A stretch of 50,849 nt of DNA from Aequorivita antarctica (GTDB lineage Bacteria > Bacteroidota > Bacteroidia > Flavobacteriales > Flavobacteriaceae). The DNA lies in NCBI RefSeq assembly GCF_007997155.1, contig NZ_VORT01000017.1:1-50849 (forward strand), read 5' to 3'. Shown piece after piece: positions 1 to 9,746 of the stretch; the stretch's first letter is position 1, and the number at the start of each line of letters is the position of its first letter. The position numbers and the translations under genes were made by a program. The notes under the pieces are model-generated. The model was not told the origin of the DNA. It saw nothing but the letters and a program-made list of their open reading frames with translations, and searched no databases.

Positions 1-2059
1 TAGAGATTCCACCGTTGGCGAAAATGCTCGCGGTTATGTTGGTCAAAGTGAAGTTCTCGTCAGCAGAGACAGTTAAGTCGTTTGCGGTCTGAAAAGCAGT
101 TGCAGAGGAACAGTTAATTCCGTTCTCGAAGGTGCCGTCGTTAGGGTTCTCTTCAGAACAAACTCCGCCGCCACCGCCGCCATCACAACTATAGGTTCTA
201 AAAGTGTAGTCAAAACCTAGGAATGGCTGATAACCTGGATTTGCAAAAACATTTCCACCTGGGTAAGGGTCTGTAGTATCACCCGCAACGCAAGGTAAAG
301 TTGGGTCTCCATCAATGACAATATAATATGTGTTTCCAACAGTAACATTCACTACTGGATCCCAAAAAACATCGGCCCAAGCGGTACCATCGGTTTGACT
401 TGTTCCGCTAGCAAGCATAGTTCCACCAGCATTTGGAAGCCCGTCCCATAATGATAAATCCACATCAAGTCCAGTAGAGTTGGCTGTAAACATAATACCA
501 GCTCCAGCAGATTCAGCCTCTAAAGCAATATAAGACTGTGCTAATCCAGTTTGTGTTATAGCGGCCATACAAGTATTAGTAGCATCTTGGTTTACTTCTA
601 TAACTGCGTTGGCACATGCGCCACCGCCACCGCCACCAGTAGTAACATTCATAGAGTAATCCTCTGCTTGACCAAAACCTGTTGCCAAACAAGGATCTAG
701 ATAATTGGTAGTACCAAATTGCTTTTTAACTCTCATTCTGGTAGTTCCGGCCAGAGCTCCAGCAGGAACATCTATAGTTCCATTAGATTGCTGACCATCG
801 ATACCTGTGGAATTGATAAGAAGATCTGTAATTTCATATACTTCACCCGCATCGTTTAAAATTCCGTTTTGGTTCCAGTCAATAAATACAACAAATCTAT
901 TTGTAAAGGGTCCGTCTGTATTTCCCTCAAGAGCAATTGGATAACTCATCCCAGCTTCCATATCACCACTAATAGCTGTAAAATCTTCGTGATCTGGGGT
1001 ACCGTTAAGAACAGCGCTTGTCACGTTGCTTATTCCTGCAACTTCTACCAAGGTAATAGGCTCAACATTGATAGTGAAATCAAGCGGTCCGCAGTAAGGG
1101 CTTGGGAAAGGTCCGCCGGCAGCTTCTTCTCCAACAATATTCATGACCATATGCTGATTCGGAAATCCGATTGCAGCTAGATCTGTAGGAGTGCTTATAG
1201 CGCAAGCAACAGACATGATCCAAGATACTCCAGTTTGGCCACCAGCATTGGATCCAGGGAACCATGTGGAAGTGGCTCCAGGGTTTATCTTAAGCTCATA
1301 GATCATAATTGACCCCGCAGGAATGGTTGCAGTAATTGGAACTGAAACTACGTTTCCAGCATCAGCCACAGTTGAAACATAATTAGCTGTTCCTTGAAGG
1401 GTTGCAGAACCTGGATATCCACCTGGAAAGGTAGTTGTCGTAGAATAGATATTTATAGTCAAATTGGTTGGACCACCAACAGCTTCTACCGCAAATTCAG
1501 CACTACTTACATTGAAGGCATCAGTGATACCAAAATCGGCTGCTAAATTAAAGTCTCTGTAAAAACTGTTTTGATCAGGAATACCTCCTGCATTACAGGT
1601 TACTGAGTTACCCGCAACAATATTCTGGGTAACACTGTGTGTAATTGTCACTGGTGCCCTATTATTGTAATATGAATCAGGGAGCATATTTCTAGATGCA
1701 GTTCCAGGAGGAGGACCTATTACTGTCCTTAATGAACTACTAGAAACACTCAAAGACGTTGGTCCAGACAAATTTCTTTGTACAGGAGCACTATTATCTA
1801 GAGAAGTAGCAGAGCGACCGTCAGAAATAACAGTTTGAGGATTAGTTTGTTGTTTTTTGTAATTGATAGGGTTGTTTTCCCCTTGGTTCTTTGCGCTAAT
1901 ATCAGTTGGACTGACAGAAACGTTGGAAGGTGCAACAGCCGCTTTCTTTTGCTGTTGATAGTAACGGACGGGGTTGTCTGACCCCATCGATTTTGCATCA
2001 TGCTGACTATACCCAATAGCGCAGAACATGAACAAAATTAACATAGTAATTCTTTTCAT
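1..2059 (-). CDS. Large secreted GEVED-domain protein, probable T9SS cargo (3' end outside window)
   Basis: The frame is open from an ATG at 2059 to the window edge (686 codons, no stop), so this is the N-terminal part of a larger protein. It begins with a signal peptide (MKRITMLILFMFCAIGYSQ). Around residues 310-390 it has a GEVED-type domain recognisable by FVVFIDWNQNGILNDAGEVY. Two domains follow, separated by poly-glycine linkers (TTGGGGGGACAN and CDGGGGGGVCSEENP). GEVED domains occur in large extracellular Bacteroidota proteins that usually end in a T9SS sorting domain; here that end lies outside the window, so secretion by T9SS is inferred. The next protein upstream has the same Gly-rich linker and the Cys-Ser-x-x-Asn-Pro module. 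Function is unknown; adhesion or binding at the surface is the usual guess. Confidence 0.85.
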   Translation of the reverse strand, partial: MKRITMLILFMFCAIGYSQHDAKSMGSDNPVRYYQQQKKAAVAPSNVSVSPTDISAKNQGENNPINYKKQQTNPQTVISDGRSATSLDNSAPVQRNLSGPTSLSVSSSSLRTVIGPPPGTASRNMLPDSYYNNRAPVTITHSVTQNIVAGNSVTCNAGGIPDQNSFYRDFNLAADFGITDAFNVSSAEFAVEAVGGPTNLTINIYSTTTTFPGGYPGSATLQGTANYVSTVADAGNVVSVPITATIPAGSIMIYELKINPGATSTWFPGSNAGGQTGVSWIMSVACAISTPTDLAAIGFPNQHMVMNIVGEEAAGGPFPSPYCGPLDFTINVEPITLVEVAGISNVTSAVLNGTPDHEDFTAISGDMEAGMSYPIALEGNTDGPFTNRFVVFIDWNQNGILNDAGEVYEITDLLINSTGIDGQQSNGTIDVPAGALAGTTRMRVKKQFGTTNYLDPCLATGFGQAEDYSMNVTTGGGGGGACANAVIEVNQDATNTCMAAITQTGLAQSYIALEAESAGAGIMFTANSTGLDVDLSLWDGLPNAGGTMLASGTSQTDGTAWADVFWDPVVNVTVGNTYYIVIDGDPTLPCVAGDTTDPYPGGNVFANPGYQPFLGFDYTFRTYSCDGGGGGGVCSEENPNDGTFENGINCSSATAFQTANDLTVSADENFTLTNITASIFANGGIS

Positions 2060-2273
2060 AATTAAAATAGTTTAGTTAGTAATCGATTTTAAAGACCTAA
2101 AGCTATTCTAAAAAAATCAAATATCAAAAGTTTTGACTATAAGATTGTTATGTAATTTAAAAAATAAAAGAATCTAGATACTTCTCGAAATAATATAAAG
2201 ATATTTTTATAAATATATTTTAGCCTGAATTTTAATTAAAGACATCGAAATTCGGACATCTTTTAGAGCATCC

Positions 2274-2304
2274 ATAAAAAAACCACCCGCTCTTGCGGGT
2301 GGTT
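2274..2304 (-). terminator. Rho-independent terminator of the 1232-aa T9SS protein
   Basis: A perfect 10-bp stem (2281-2290 with 2295-2304) closes a TCTT loop. On the minus strand it is followed by a run of seven T. It lies just downstream of the stop codon at 2331 and separates that gene from the next one. Confidence 0.9.
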
Positions 2305-2330
2305 CTACTTAATATTAAATATTTAAAAAA

Positions 2331-5300
2331 TTATTGTTTCAGCACTCTATAAGTACCTATTTCACCATTCACAGACACTCTCATTAAATAAGTGCCAGTG
2401 CTTAGTCCAGAAATATCAACCTGTGAAGTGGTAGCTTCCACACGGTTTTCGATTACTAGCTGGCCCAAAAGGTTGTATATCGATACATGCTCGATATTGT
2501 CAACACTCTTAAGGTTCAGGATACCATTGGTTGGGTTCGGGTAATAACTGAAACCAGCAATAGTATTGTCTGAAACACCAAGGTTGGTACCGTCTATCAC
2601 GATGTCCGTAATGGCTCCAGTATTCATCACAAACACATAATATGCTTGACCGCCCAATGTAAATATGGACGCAGAAGTGCCAGGAGCACACTGGTTGGTC
2701 TGTTGCGGAACAAGGGTAAGGTCTGTTTCAACAGCATTCTCATCTGGTGCAGTATAGAATGTTACTGAACTAGCTCCACCAGGAGTTACGATCATTGCAG
2801 TAGCAGTACCGTCGCCAGCAGGAACAAAGTTATACCAAACACCATTAGCGCCAGTAAGATCACAATTTACAGGATTTCCGCCTTCTGTAGTAGCTGCAGG
2901 CATATGTACCGCAGGATCAGTATAAGGGAAACCTATTTCATCAACATCTATTGAATTCACGATCAAATCGTTTGGTGGAGGTGATAGCGCGCAAGTAACA
3001 TCAGCTTCCCATCCAGATTGCGGAACGGAAGCGTCACTCATAAACACGAAAGTCAACGCACCACTTGGGTCGGTAGATACAAATGGACCAGGTATGCTGG
3101 TACCATAATAACCACCTGCAGGGAATCCACTATTAGTAGGTGGGTTTCCACTGGAAATTATCGGGAACGAAGCATCTGGGCCGTCATACACATATAGTGC
3201 ATCCCAAGTTGCTTCAACCTCAAAGGCTGTGAAAGTTACAGTTACAAGTTCACCAGCATTTTCTGGGCTTATTATAGTTGTAATATTTTCACCATTTTGA
3301 TAATCTCCGCCTGCACCACCAGTGTCATAAAACTTACCACCACAAGCTGGTGGGGTAGCAAATGTTATTGGTCCTGCATATTGACTTAGTCCATCTGCAT
3401 TACAATCTGCAACCACATAGAAGTCATAACTGAATCCTCCAGCTAAACCTGTTGCAGTAGCAGTAGTTGTTCCAGCAGGAGTTGTTCCTGTTGCTACTGG
3501 TGTATCGGTAACTGGGTTTGCTCCTTGATCAAAAACGTACCAAATATATCCGCTAGTTGCATTTGGCTCGACTGTCCAAGAAAGATCCGCAGAAGTTGGT
3601 CCAACATTTGTAACCATTAGGTTTGTTGGTTCAGGACAGGCTGGAGGAGGAAGTGTTTCTCCTATTGAAACCCAAGCCACCTGAGTAGTTGCAGCAGTAG
3701 TAACAATTGGACCTAATAAGGTAGTTGCTCCTGTTGCAATATTCACTGATCGCCATTCCCCAGCAAATGAACCACTGTTGAAAGCAGCCATATATACTGT
3801 ATCTGTAAGCGCATCATAACACATTCCTTGTCCAAAATTGGCATCAAAACCAATATTACCTATAAGTGTTGCTGTAGCAGTTGTAAGATCAATTGAATAC
3901 AAATTGTCTGTTACTAAGTCATAGGTGTATCCTACTCCGGCACCGTCAATTGCAAGTGCGATTGGTAGATCGCCTGGTGAAATACCCGTTGCACCCACCA
4001 ATGTAGCAGATACCGCAACTGGATCTATCGTGTAAAGGTCTGCACCAGCAATGGCATATAAAACACCAGAAGCCTGATCAAACTCCATACCTACCCAGTC
4101 ACCAGGAATATTACCCAATAAAGTGTAGAAACCAGATGCTACATCAAAAGAGTAAAACTGTCCTCCGTTATCAAGAGCATAACCAGTCGTTGGATTTGCA
4201 GGATCAATAGCTCCAGCATTTTCAAAGTTTACAGTAACTGGTGAATCACCAAATACCTCAACAGTTGATGGATCTGATACTGGGAAACCAATTAGTTCCA
4301 CGTTGCTATTGTTCACACCATAAGCTGTGTCTAACACGCCGCCACCGCCGCCAATTGGCTGGCAGTCGCCTGAAAATTCATAAACCTGATCAGAACCAGG
4401 TAAGGCCACTCCCCAGGTAACTCCGTTATCTGGTGAAAAGGCTCCGTCATTACCAACAACTGTAGCTGTGCTAAATTCCCAAAAAGAATTACTAGCAGTT
4501 GTATTATCAGCATAAATACTTATCCAGTAAGTAGTTGCTACTCCTGCCTGTCCATTAAGCATTACTGGAGAAATATCAAAATTTAATTCCAATACATCAA
4601 GAATAGGATTAGCTGGAAAATCACCAATTATAGGTTGAGAAGTTGGAACAATACCTGGAATTGTTGCCAAAACATTACTAGGATCTGGTAAACCTCCAAG
4701 GTCTCCGTAAATAGTTATATCTGCAGATACTATTACTTCGCCATCAAAAACTAACCAATTAGCAATAATAGAATCCAAATTTAAATTTGTATCCGCATCT
4801 ACAATAATGTCTGCCGCTATAATTTGAGGAGTATTGTTAGATGATGTAAAACCGTTCTCAAAATTATTTGAAGGGTTGTCTTGGCTACATGCAGTACCGC
4901 CGCCGCCAACTAGGTCTCCATACATTACGAATGGCATACCTTGTGGTCCAACGTCTACTAGAGGAATCCAAACACCAGATTGGTTTTGAAGTGAATTTCC
5001 AGTAGTGCTCGCTCCTAAAATAGCAATAGGAGGAGCCCAGGGTCCAGAGGCACCAGAACCTTCAAAAGTATATTCAATCCAGTAAGTACCTGCTGTCAAT
5101 GAAAGCCCTGTTGTATTAGCAGTTGCTCTTTGAATTTCTCTATTGGTTGCGCCAGGAGCACTTTCCAATTGTCTGAAGGCATTTGTACCAGCAGCAGCAT
5201 CAAGAATATTAGTGGTAAGGTCACCCCAAACTACACTAGCACCACCACCACTTGGGTCTCCGTCCCAAACCTGCAAATAAACTGCAGTAAGTGAAGGAGC

Positions 5301-6029
5301 AGTAGATCCTGTTTGATATGCAAATACGTCAATAGACGTTATATTATAATCATCGGTAAGCACTACGTCATCTGCAATACTGTTTCCTGCTGTAAATTGA
5401 GCACCAGATCCATAAGTCCCCATACCTAATGAAGTATCTTCCAATAAGCTAACGTCTGGAGTACCTGCTACATTAAAGTAAGGGCCGTTATCATAAACAA
5501 TGGCATTAGGAGATTGAAAATAATAAGTCCCAGTAAAAGGAACATTCCTATTGAAATCCTGGCCAACATTAACATTCATTCCAGTCGTTTCAGTAATCGC
5601 CGATGCACTTCTATTTGTATAAGCAGCTGGTAGCTGAATGTTACGTGAAGAGTTCGGATTATTTGCAAATTCAATAAACAAAGGCATAAACTGTGTATTA
5701 CTTGATGCACTCTCTGCTTTTGCTGTAAGCTTTTTATTTTCTCCAGCTTTTTTAACAACACCGGCCTTTTTTGCCGATTGTTGGTTACTGAAATAGGAGT
5801 GCAACATTTGCTGCTCTTCTTTTGAAAAATATTCGGAAAGCGAACCGCTGTTGCTTCCTATATTCTGATACCTCGTCAGCAACTCCTGAATGGAGGCTGC
5901 GGGCCTTTTCTGAACCTCAATATTCGTTGTCCCTGTTTCGGACTTTGAAGTATTGGATTTAGTAGATTGAGCACTCATGGTAAGCGAAAGCAAACCGACG
6001 AAACACCCAATAATTGTACTTCTTCTCAT
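2331..6029 (-). CDS. Multidomain secreted protein with CUB-like and fibronectin III domains and a type A T9SS sorting domain
   Basis: This 1232-aa protein starts with a signal peptide (MRRSTIIGCFVGLLSLTMSAQ). The middle contains β-rich modules, a β-propeller-like stretch around residues 570-770 (repeats of the type LYSIDLTTATATLIGNIG), a fibronectin III-like domain (PTNLMVTNVGPTSADLSWTV) and a CUB-like domain (DALYVYDGPDA). The C-terminal 75 residues are a type A sorting domain (YYPNPTNGILNL, IYNLLGQLV, GTYLMRV), which directs T9SS export and cell-surface attachment or release. Poly-Gly linkers (VGGGGTACSQDNP and PIGGGGGV) separate modules, as in the downstream neighbour. It is a single-gene unit with its own promoter-like box and a strong terminator. 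No catalytic motif was recognised, so a structural or adhesive role is only inferred. Confidence 0.9.
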   Translation of the reverse strand: MRRSTIIGCFVGLLSLTMSAQSTKSNTSKSETGTTNIEVQKRPAASIQELLTRYQNIGSNSGSLSEYFSKEEQQMLHSYFSNQQSAKKAGVVKKAGENKKLTAKAESASSNTQFMPLFIEFANNPNSSRNIQLPAAYTNRSASAITETTGMNVNVGQDFNRNVPFTGTYYFQSPNAIVYDNGPYFNVAGTPDVSLLEDTSLGMGTYGSGAQFTAGNSIADDVVLTDDYNITSIDVFAYQTGSTAPSLTAVYLQVWDGDPSGGGASVVWGDLTTNILDAAAGTNAFRQLESAPGATNREIQRATANTTGLSLTAGTYWIEYTFEGSGASGPWAPPIAILGASTTGNSLQNQSGVWIPLVDVGPQGMPFVMYGDLVGGGGTACSQDNPSNNFENGFTSSNNTPQIIAADIIVDADTNLNLDSIIANWLVFDGEVIVSADITIYGDLGGLPDPSNVLATIPGIVPTSQPIIGDFPANPILDVLELNFDISPVMLNGQAGVATTYWISIYADNTTASNSFWEFSTATVVGNDGAFSPDNGVTWGVALPGSDQVYEFSGDCQPIGGGGGVLDTAYGVNNSNVELIGFPVSDPSTVEVFGDSPVTVNFENAGAIDPANPTTGYALDNGGQFYSFDVASGFYTLLGNIPGDWVGMEFDQASGVLYAIAGADLYTIDPVAVSATLVGATGISPGDLPIALAIDGAGVGYTYDLVTDNLYSIDLTTATATLIGNIGFDANFGQGMCYDALTDTVYMAAFNSGSFAGEWRSVNIATGATTLLGPIVTTAATTQVAWVSIGETLPPPACPEPTNLMVTNVGPTSADLSWTVEPNATSGYIWYVFDQGANPVTDTPVATGTTPAGTTTATATGLAGGFSYDFYVVADCNADGLSQYAGPITFATPPACGGKFYDTGGAGGDYQNGENITTIISPENAGELVTVTFTAFEVEATWDALYVYDGPDASFPIISSGNPPTNSGFPAGGYYGTSIPGPFVSTDPSGALTFVFMSDASVPQSGWEADVTCALSPPPNDLIVNSIDVDEIGFPYTDPAVHMPAATTEGGNPVNCDLTGANGVWYNFVPAGDGTATAMIVTPGGASSVTFYTAPDENAVETDLTLVPQQTNQCAPGTSASIFTLGGQAYYVFVMNTGAITDIVIDGTNLGVSDNTIAGFSYYPNPTNGILNLKSVDNIEHVSIYNLLGQLVIENRVEATTSQVDISGLSTGTYLMRVSVNGEIGTYRVLKQ

Positions 6030-6084
6030 AATTTAATAAATTTTAGTTAATAATCATTAAATGTATTTAAAATAATGTTAATAC

Positions 6085-6092
6085 CAAACATA
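6085..6092 (-). promoter_or_regulatory. Bacteroidota -7 box for the 1232-aa protein
   Basis: The minus strand reads TATGTTTG, matching TAnnTTTG, 55 nt upstream of the start codon. A TTTG lies 23 nt further upstream (6116-6119), which is a longer spacer than usual and overlaps the fabI terminator. Confidence 0.5.
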
Positions 6093-6116
6093 TGCCACAA
6101 CTACTTTCTGAGTTTC

Positions 6117-6152
6117 AAAAAAAAATCCTGCCCAGTTAACTGGGCAGGATTT
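6117..6152 (-). terminator. fabI terminator
   Basis: A perfect 30-nt palindrome (6123-6152, centre GTTAAC) is followed on the minus strand by a T-run. It sits 25 nt after the fabI stop codon. Confidence 0.9.
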
Positions 6153-6177
6153 AAACTTTTCTAAATATAAATAAATA

Positions 6178-6996
6178 CTACTTTCCTTCCACAAATGCTT
6201 CCATTACAGCATCACTTACACCCATATTAGAAAAACCTCCGTCATTATAAAGATTCTGTAGGGTTACACGCTTGGTAAGATCACTGAACATTGCCACTGT
6301 ATAATTGGCGCAGTCCAAAGCAGTTGCATTACCTAATGGCGACATTTTATCGGCATAGCTGATGAAGCCATCAAAACCTTTCACGCCCTGCCCTGCCGTG
6401 GTTGGTGTTGGCGATTGCGAAATAGTATTAACGCGAACCTTTTTATCTCTTCCGAAGTAATATCCAAAACTACGAGCTATACTTTCCAAATAGGCTTTGT
6501 TATCAGCCATATCGTTATAATCTGGAAAAACGCGTTGTGAAGCCATATAAGTAAGCGCTATGATGCTCCCCCATTCGCTCATCGCATCTTTTTGATAGAG
6601 AACTTGCATGGTCTTGTGAAAAGAGACAGCAGAAATATCCCAACCTTTATGTGTAAAATCATAATTTTGGTTGGTATAATGATTGCCTTTGCGGACATTT
6701 ACGGACATTCCGATTGAGTGCAACACAAAATCCAATTTGCCTCCCAAAATTTCAGTTGCCTTTGTTATCAAATTTTCTAGGTCTTCTAAACTAGTGGCAT
6801 CTGCAGGAATAACTTCAGAATTTGTTTTTTCGGCAAGTTCATTTATTTGCCCCATACGAAGTGCGATTGGCGCATTGGTAAGCACAAACTTTCCGCCTTC
6901 TTCGTGAACACGCTCTGCGGTTTTCCAAGCAATGGAATTGGCATCCAATGCCCCAAAAATGATTCCCCGTTTTCCTTTTAGTAAATTATAAGACAT
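6178..6996 (-). CDS. fabI: Enoyl-[acyl-carrier-protein] reductase (NADH) FabI
   Basis: This 272-aa short-chain dehydrogenase carries out the last step of each fatty-acid elongation cycle, reducing trans-2-enoyl-ACP with NAD(P)H. The FabI-type glycine signature for cofactor binding is at the N-terminus (GIIFGALDANSIAW). The catalytic pattern is Y150, Y160 and K167 (LTYMASQRVFPDYNDMADNK), which corresponds to Tyr146/Tyr156/Lys163 of the E. coli enzyme. Length and the serine-rich substrate loop (SQSPTPTTAG) fit the family. It is the likely target of triclosan-type inhibitors, as for other FabI proteins. It follows recN on the same strand and ends in a strong terminator. Confidence 0.96.
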   Translation of the reverse strand: MSYNLLKGKRGIIFGALDANSIAWKTAERVHEEGGKFVLTNAPIALRMGQINELAEKTNSEVIPADATSLEDLENLITKATEILGGKLDFVLHSIGMSVNVRKGNHYTNQNYDFTHKGWDISAVSFHKTMQVLYQKDAMSEWGSIIALTYMASQRVFPDYNDMADNKAYLESIARSFGYYFGRDKKVRVNTISQSPTPTTAGQGVKGFDGFISYADKMSPLGNATALDCANYTVAMFSDLTKRVTLQNLYNDGGFSNMGVSDAVMEAFVEGK

Positions 6997-7067
6997 GTTT
7001 TAATAAATTTTATGGTTGAATAGATTTTCGTTTTTTCAGTTTAAATTTGAAAAGTTAAAGATACATT

Positions 7068-8720
7068 TTAATTCAATAATTCCTTCGCGTTTGCTATTGC
7101 TGCCTCCGAAACATTTTTGCCACCAAGCATCTGCGCTATTTCAAGAATACGCTCTTCTTCGCTCAAAATCTTTAAGTGGGTAGTAGTTATATCGTTGCGG
7201 TCTTCTTTGTAAACTTTTATATGATGGTCGCCCTTAGCAGCAATTTGTGGTAAGTGCGTAATGCTCAACAATTGCATGGTTTTACTCATTTGGTGCATAA
7301 TACCTGCCATTTTATTGGCTATTTCTCCTGAAACACCCGTATCTATTTCATCAAAAACAATGGTTGGCAATTTTTTGTATTCCGCCAAAACGGCTTTTAT
7401 AGCGAGCATGATTCTGCTCATTTCACCACCGGAAGCCACTTTTTTTAATGGACCGAATGCCAAACCCTTGTTTGCAGTGAACAATAATTGCAACGTATCA
7501 GTTCCGTTGGTTTTGAAATCTTTGGAAGGGGAAAGCTCAAACTGAAACCGGGCGTTTGGTAAGCCCAACGGAAATAAGGTTTCCTCAAGCTTTTGCTTAA
7601 GTACCGGAATAGCTTCTACTCTTTTGGAATGAAGCTCCACAGCAGTTTTCAAAGCTGCTTCGCACAACTTGTTTTTCTGTTTTTCCAGGTTTTCTATCTG
7701 ATCGTCAAGACCCAAAGTAGTATTCACTTTCTCTTCAAGTTGCTCCTCTATTTCAATTAATTCTGAAACCGTGGAAACGGAATGTTTTTGCTGAAGTTTA
7801 TATAGCGTTTGTAATTTTTCGTTTACCTGAGAAAGCATTTCGGGATCAGCTTCAATTTTTTCCGCACTATTGGCCACTTCGTCTGAAATATCTTCCATCT
7901 CAATAATGGCGCTATTCAAGCGCAGCCAGTAATCTTCAAAAGTCTTTGAAAATTCTTTTATTCGCCCCAAAATAATTCGCGCTTCCTTTGCCGTCTGCAA
8001 ACTGCCAATTTGATCCTCATCCAAAAGCTTGTTCGCATTTGAAAGGGATTCTTGTATCGCTTCGGCATTGTTCAGCGTTTCATAAGTTTCTTCGAGCTCC
8101 TGTTGGTTCAGCTTTTTTAAACTAGCTTGTTGAAGTTCGCTGTAAAGGAAAGTGTTATAATCCAGCTCTTTTAAACCATTTTCTTTTTGAAGTTTAATAA
8201 CTGAAAGCTTTTCTAAAATGGTTTTGAAATCCGCGAATTGCAATTGATATGATTTTAAAAGGGCATCGTTTCCCGCCAAAGCATCAATCACTTCCATTTG
8301 AAAATTTTCGGAAACAATTTCCAAGGTCTCATGCTGGCTATGAACATCAACTAGATATGGCGCCAACGCTTGTAGTTGCGTTAAAGCCACGGGCGTATCA
8401 TTTACAAAAGCCCTAGATTTCCCGCCAGGTAATATTTCACGACGAATGATGGTCTGCGGCTCATAATCCAGATCGTTTTGATCAAAAACATTTTGGAGTC
8501 CGTAATTTTTAACGGAAAAATGCCCTTCAATAACACACTTTTTGGAAGGATCTTTCACGCTACTCAAATCTACACGTTTCCCCAACACTAGTGCCAATGC
8601 TCCGAGAAGTATGGATTTTCCGGCACCTGTTTCGCCTGTAATAATTGTCAAGCCCTCATTAAAATCCACGCGAATGTCTTCAATAAGCGCATAGTTTTTT
8701 ATAGCGAGGCTGGTTATCAT
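7068..8720 (-). CDS. recN: DNA repair protein RecN (SMC-like ATPase)
   Basis: This 550-aa protein has the RecN layout: an N-terminal ATP-binding half with Walker A (GETGAGKS near residue 29), a long central coiled coil (about 150-370, rich in E, K and L), and a C-terminal half with the ABC signature (ASGGEMSRIMLAIK) and Walker B (TIVFDEIDTGVSGEIA). RecN acts at double-strand breaks, holding DNA ends or sister chromatids for RecA-dependent repair. Residues DVHSQHETLE match the conserved region after Walker A. It lies 135 nt downstream of the DUF4835 gene, so it may be the last gene of the coaBC transcript or have its own promoter. Confidence 0.97.
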   Translation of the reverse strand: MITSLAIKNYALIEDIRVDFNEGLTIITGETGAGKSILLGALALVLGKRVDLSSVKDPSKKCVIEGHFSVKNYGLQNVFDQNDLDYEPQTIIRREILPGGKSRAFVNDTPVALTQLQALAPYLVDVHSQHETLEIVSENFQMEVIDALAGNDALLKSYQLQFADFKTILEKLSVIKLQKENGLKELDYNTFLYSELQQASLKKLNQQELEETYETLNNAEAIQESLSNANKLLDEDQIGSLQTAKEARIILGRIKEFSKTFEDYWLRLNSAIIEMEDISDEVANSAEKIEADPEMLSQVNEKLQTLYKLQQKHSVSTVSELIEIEEQLEEKVNTTLGLDDQIENLEKQKNKLCEAALKTAVELHSKRVEAIPVLKQKLEETLFPLGLPNARFQFELSPSKDFKTNGTDTLQLLFTANKGLAFGPLKKVASGGEMSRIMLAIKAVLAEYKKLPTIVFDEIDTGVSGEIANKMAGIMHQMSKTMQLLSITHLPQIAAKGDHHIKVYKEDRNDITTTHLKILSEEERILEIAQMLGGKNVSEAAIANAKELLN

Positions 8721-8855
8721 TTTTAAGTGTTAGACTTTAGATTGTGAGACGTTAGAACTCTCAATTTGCACCATTGAATTAGCCCCGAATTCTCGGGATT
8801 GAACTTATAAAGTTAAAGGAAAGATATTAATTGGTCCAATCTCGTTTAAAAAAAA

Positions 8856-9746
8856 TTAAAACTTGATCTCAGACCAGTTGCTTCGTTTTGTGGGCGCCAA
8901 TCTGTTTAAGTTTTCAACCAGTTTTGTAATATCAATCTGTGGGCCGCCACTGAAAATGGCCTGTATCTCGTCGCTTTTCGCATCAAAAAAGGTCCGTACT
9001 AAAAAGGAGTTTGGACGTCTGTCATTAATACCTTTCAATTTATTGATGGCATCAGCTATTTTTTGCTTAGCCGCTTTTTGATCCGAGGCCATCACATCCA
9101 ATCCATCGCGATGGTATTGATACATCACTTCGTGAAATTCCTTATAAACAGAAGATACCAAAGCATCGTTATAGCGATATCTTGACTGGTTTCCATCGGT
9201 AGATTTCCATCCAGAAAAATTACCGGAAGCTGCCGTATTGGTTATTTGTTTGGCTATTTCAAAATAGGGTGTTCCTCCATTTAAAACATAAGTGTCTGCA
9301 TCTAAACCAATAATTGTATAAACGTGAAAAGCAATAACCGAAACAAGATTGGAGCCAAAACTGTTCATATTGAAGTTAAGCGGCTCGTATTCCTTGTAAT
9401 TAAAGCTTAGCTGTTTGTCGAAATAGTTATATACAGGACTGTCATAGGTTGAGTCAAAAATAGGTCGTGAAGTTTGAATTTGAAGTGTTCCTGTAAAGGT
9501 ATCGCCGTCGTACTGACTTATTACCAAGCTCATATTGCAGTCTATGCGCTCTTGGTTTTTGTACTCTTTATCGGTCCATTTTGTGTTATTTACAAATTCG
9601 CGTAACTGGGTTTCCAGTGTTCTAAAAATTTGCAAATTGGGTTGTCCGGTCTGTTCGGCATCAATGGAAACTGTGCAATTGAGTTCTTGGGCCTGTGCAG
9701 AAAACACAGTGGTTGCACATAGTAAGAAAAGTAAAATTTTACGCAT
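8856..9746 (-). CDS. DUF4835 family periplasmic protein (T9SS-associated, PorD-like)
   Basis: This 296-aa protein starts with a signal peptide (MRKILLFLLCATTVFSAQAQ) and has the DUF4835 pattern (ELNCTVSIDAEQTGQPNLQIF, then DKQLSFNYKEYEPLNFNMNS). From memory, DUF4835 proteins are linked with type IX secretion and sometimes annotated PorD; that name was not verified here. Its start codon overlaps the coaBC stop by 8 nt, so the two are translationally coupled, and recN follows. The coaBC-DUF4835-recN order is, to my knowledge, typical of Flavobacteriia. No catalytic motif is visible. Confidence 0.85.
   Translation of the reverse strand: MRKILLFLLCATTVFSAQAQELNCTVSIDAEQTGQPNLQIFRTLETQLREFVNNTKWTDKEYKNQERIDCNMSLVISQYDGDTFTGTLQIQTSRPIFDSTYDSPVYNYFDKQLSFNYKEYEPLNFNMNSFGSNLVSVIAFHVYTIIGLDADTYVLNGGTPYFEIAKQITNTAASGNFSGWKSTDGNQSRYRYNDALVSSVYKEFHEVMYQYHRDGLDVMASDQKAAKQKIADAINKLKGINDRRPNSFLVRTFFDAKSDEIQAIFSGGPQIDITKLVENLNRLAPTKRSNWSEIKF

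Noticed and set aside
869-1265. Short frames on both strands inside the left-edge gene
   Set aside because: They are shadows of the long minus-strand GEVED protein, which is open over the whole stretch and shows clear domain motifs.
8783-8797. CCCGAATTCTCGGG inverted repeat upstream of recN
   Set aside because: The 5-bp stem is weak, lacks a T-run and may be a common short intergenic motif; no function can be supported.
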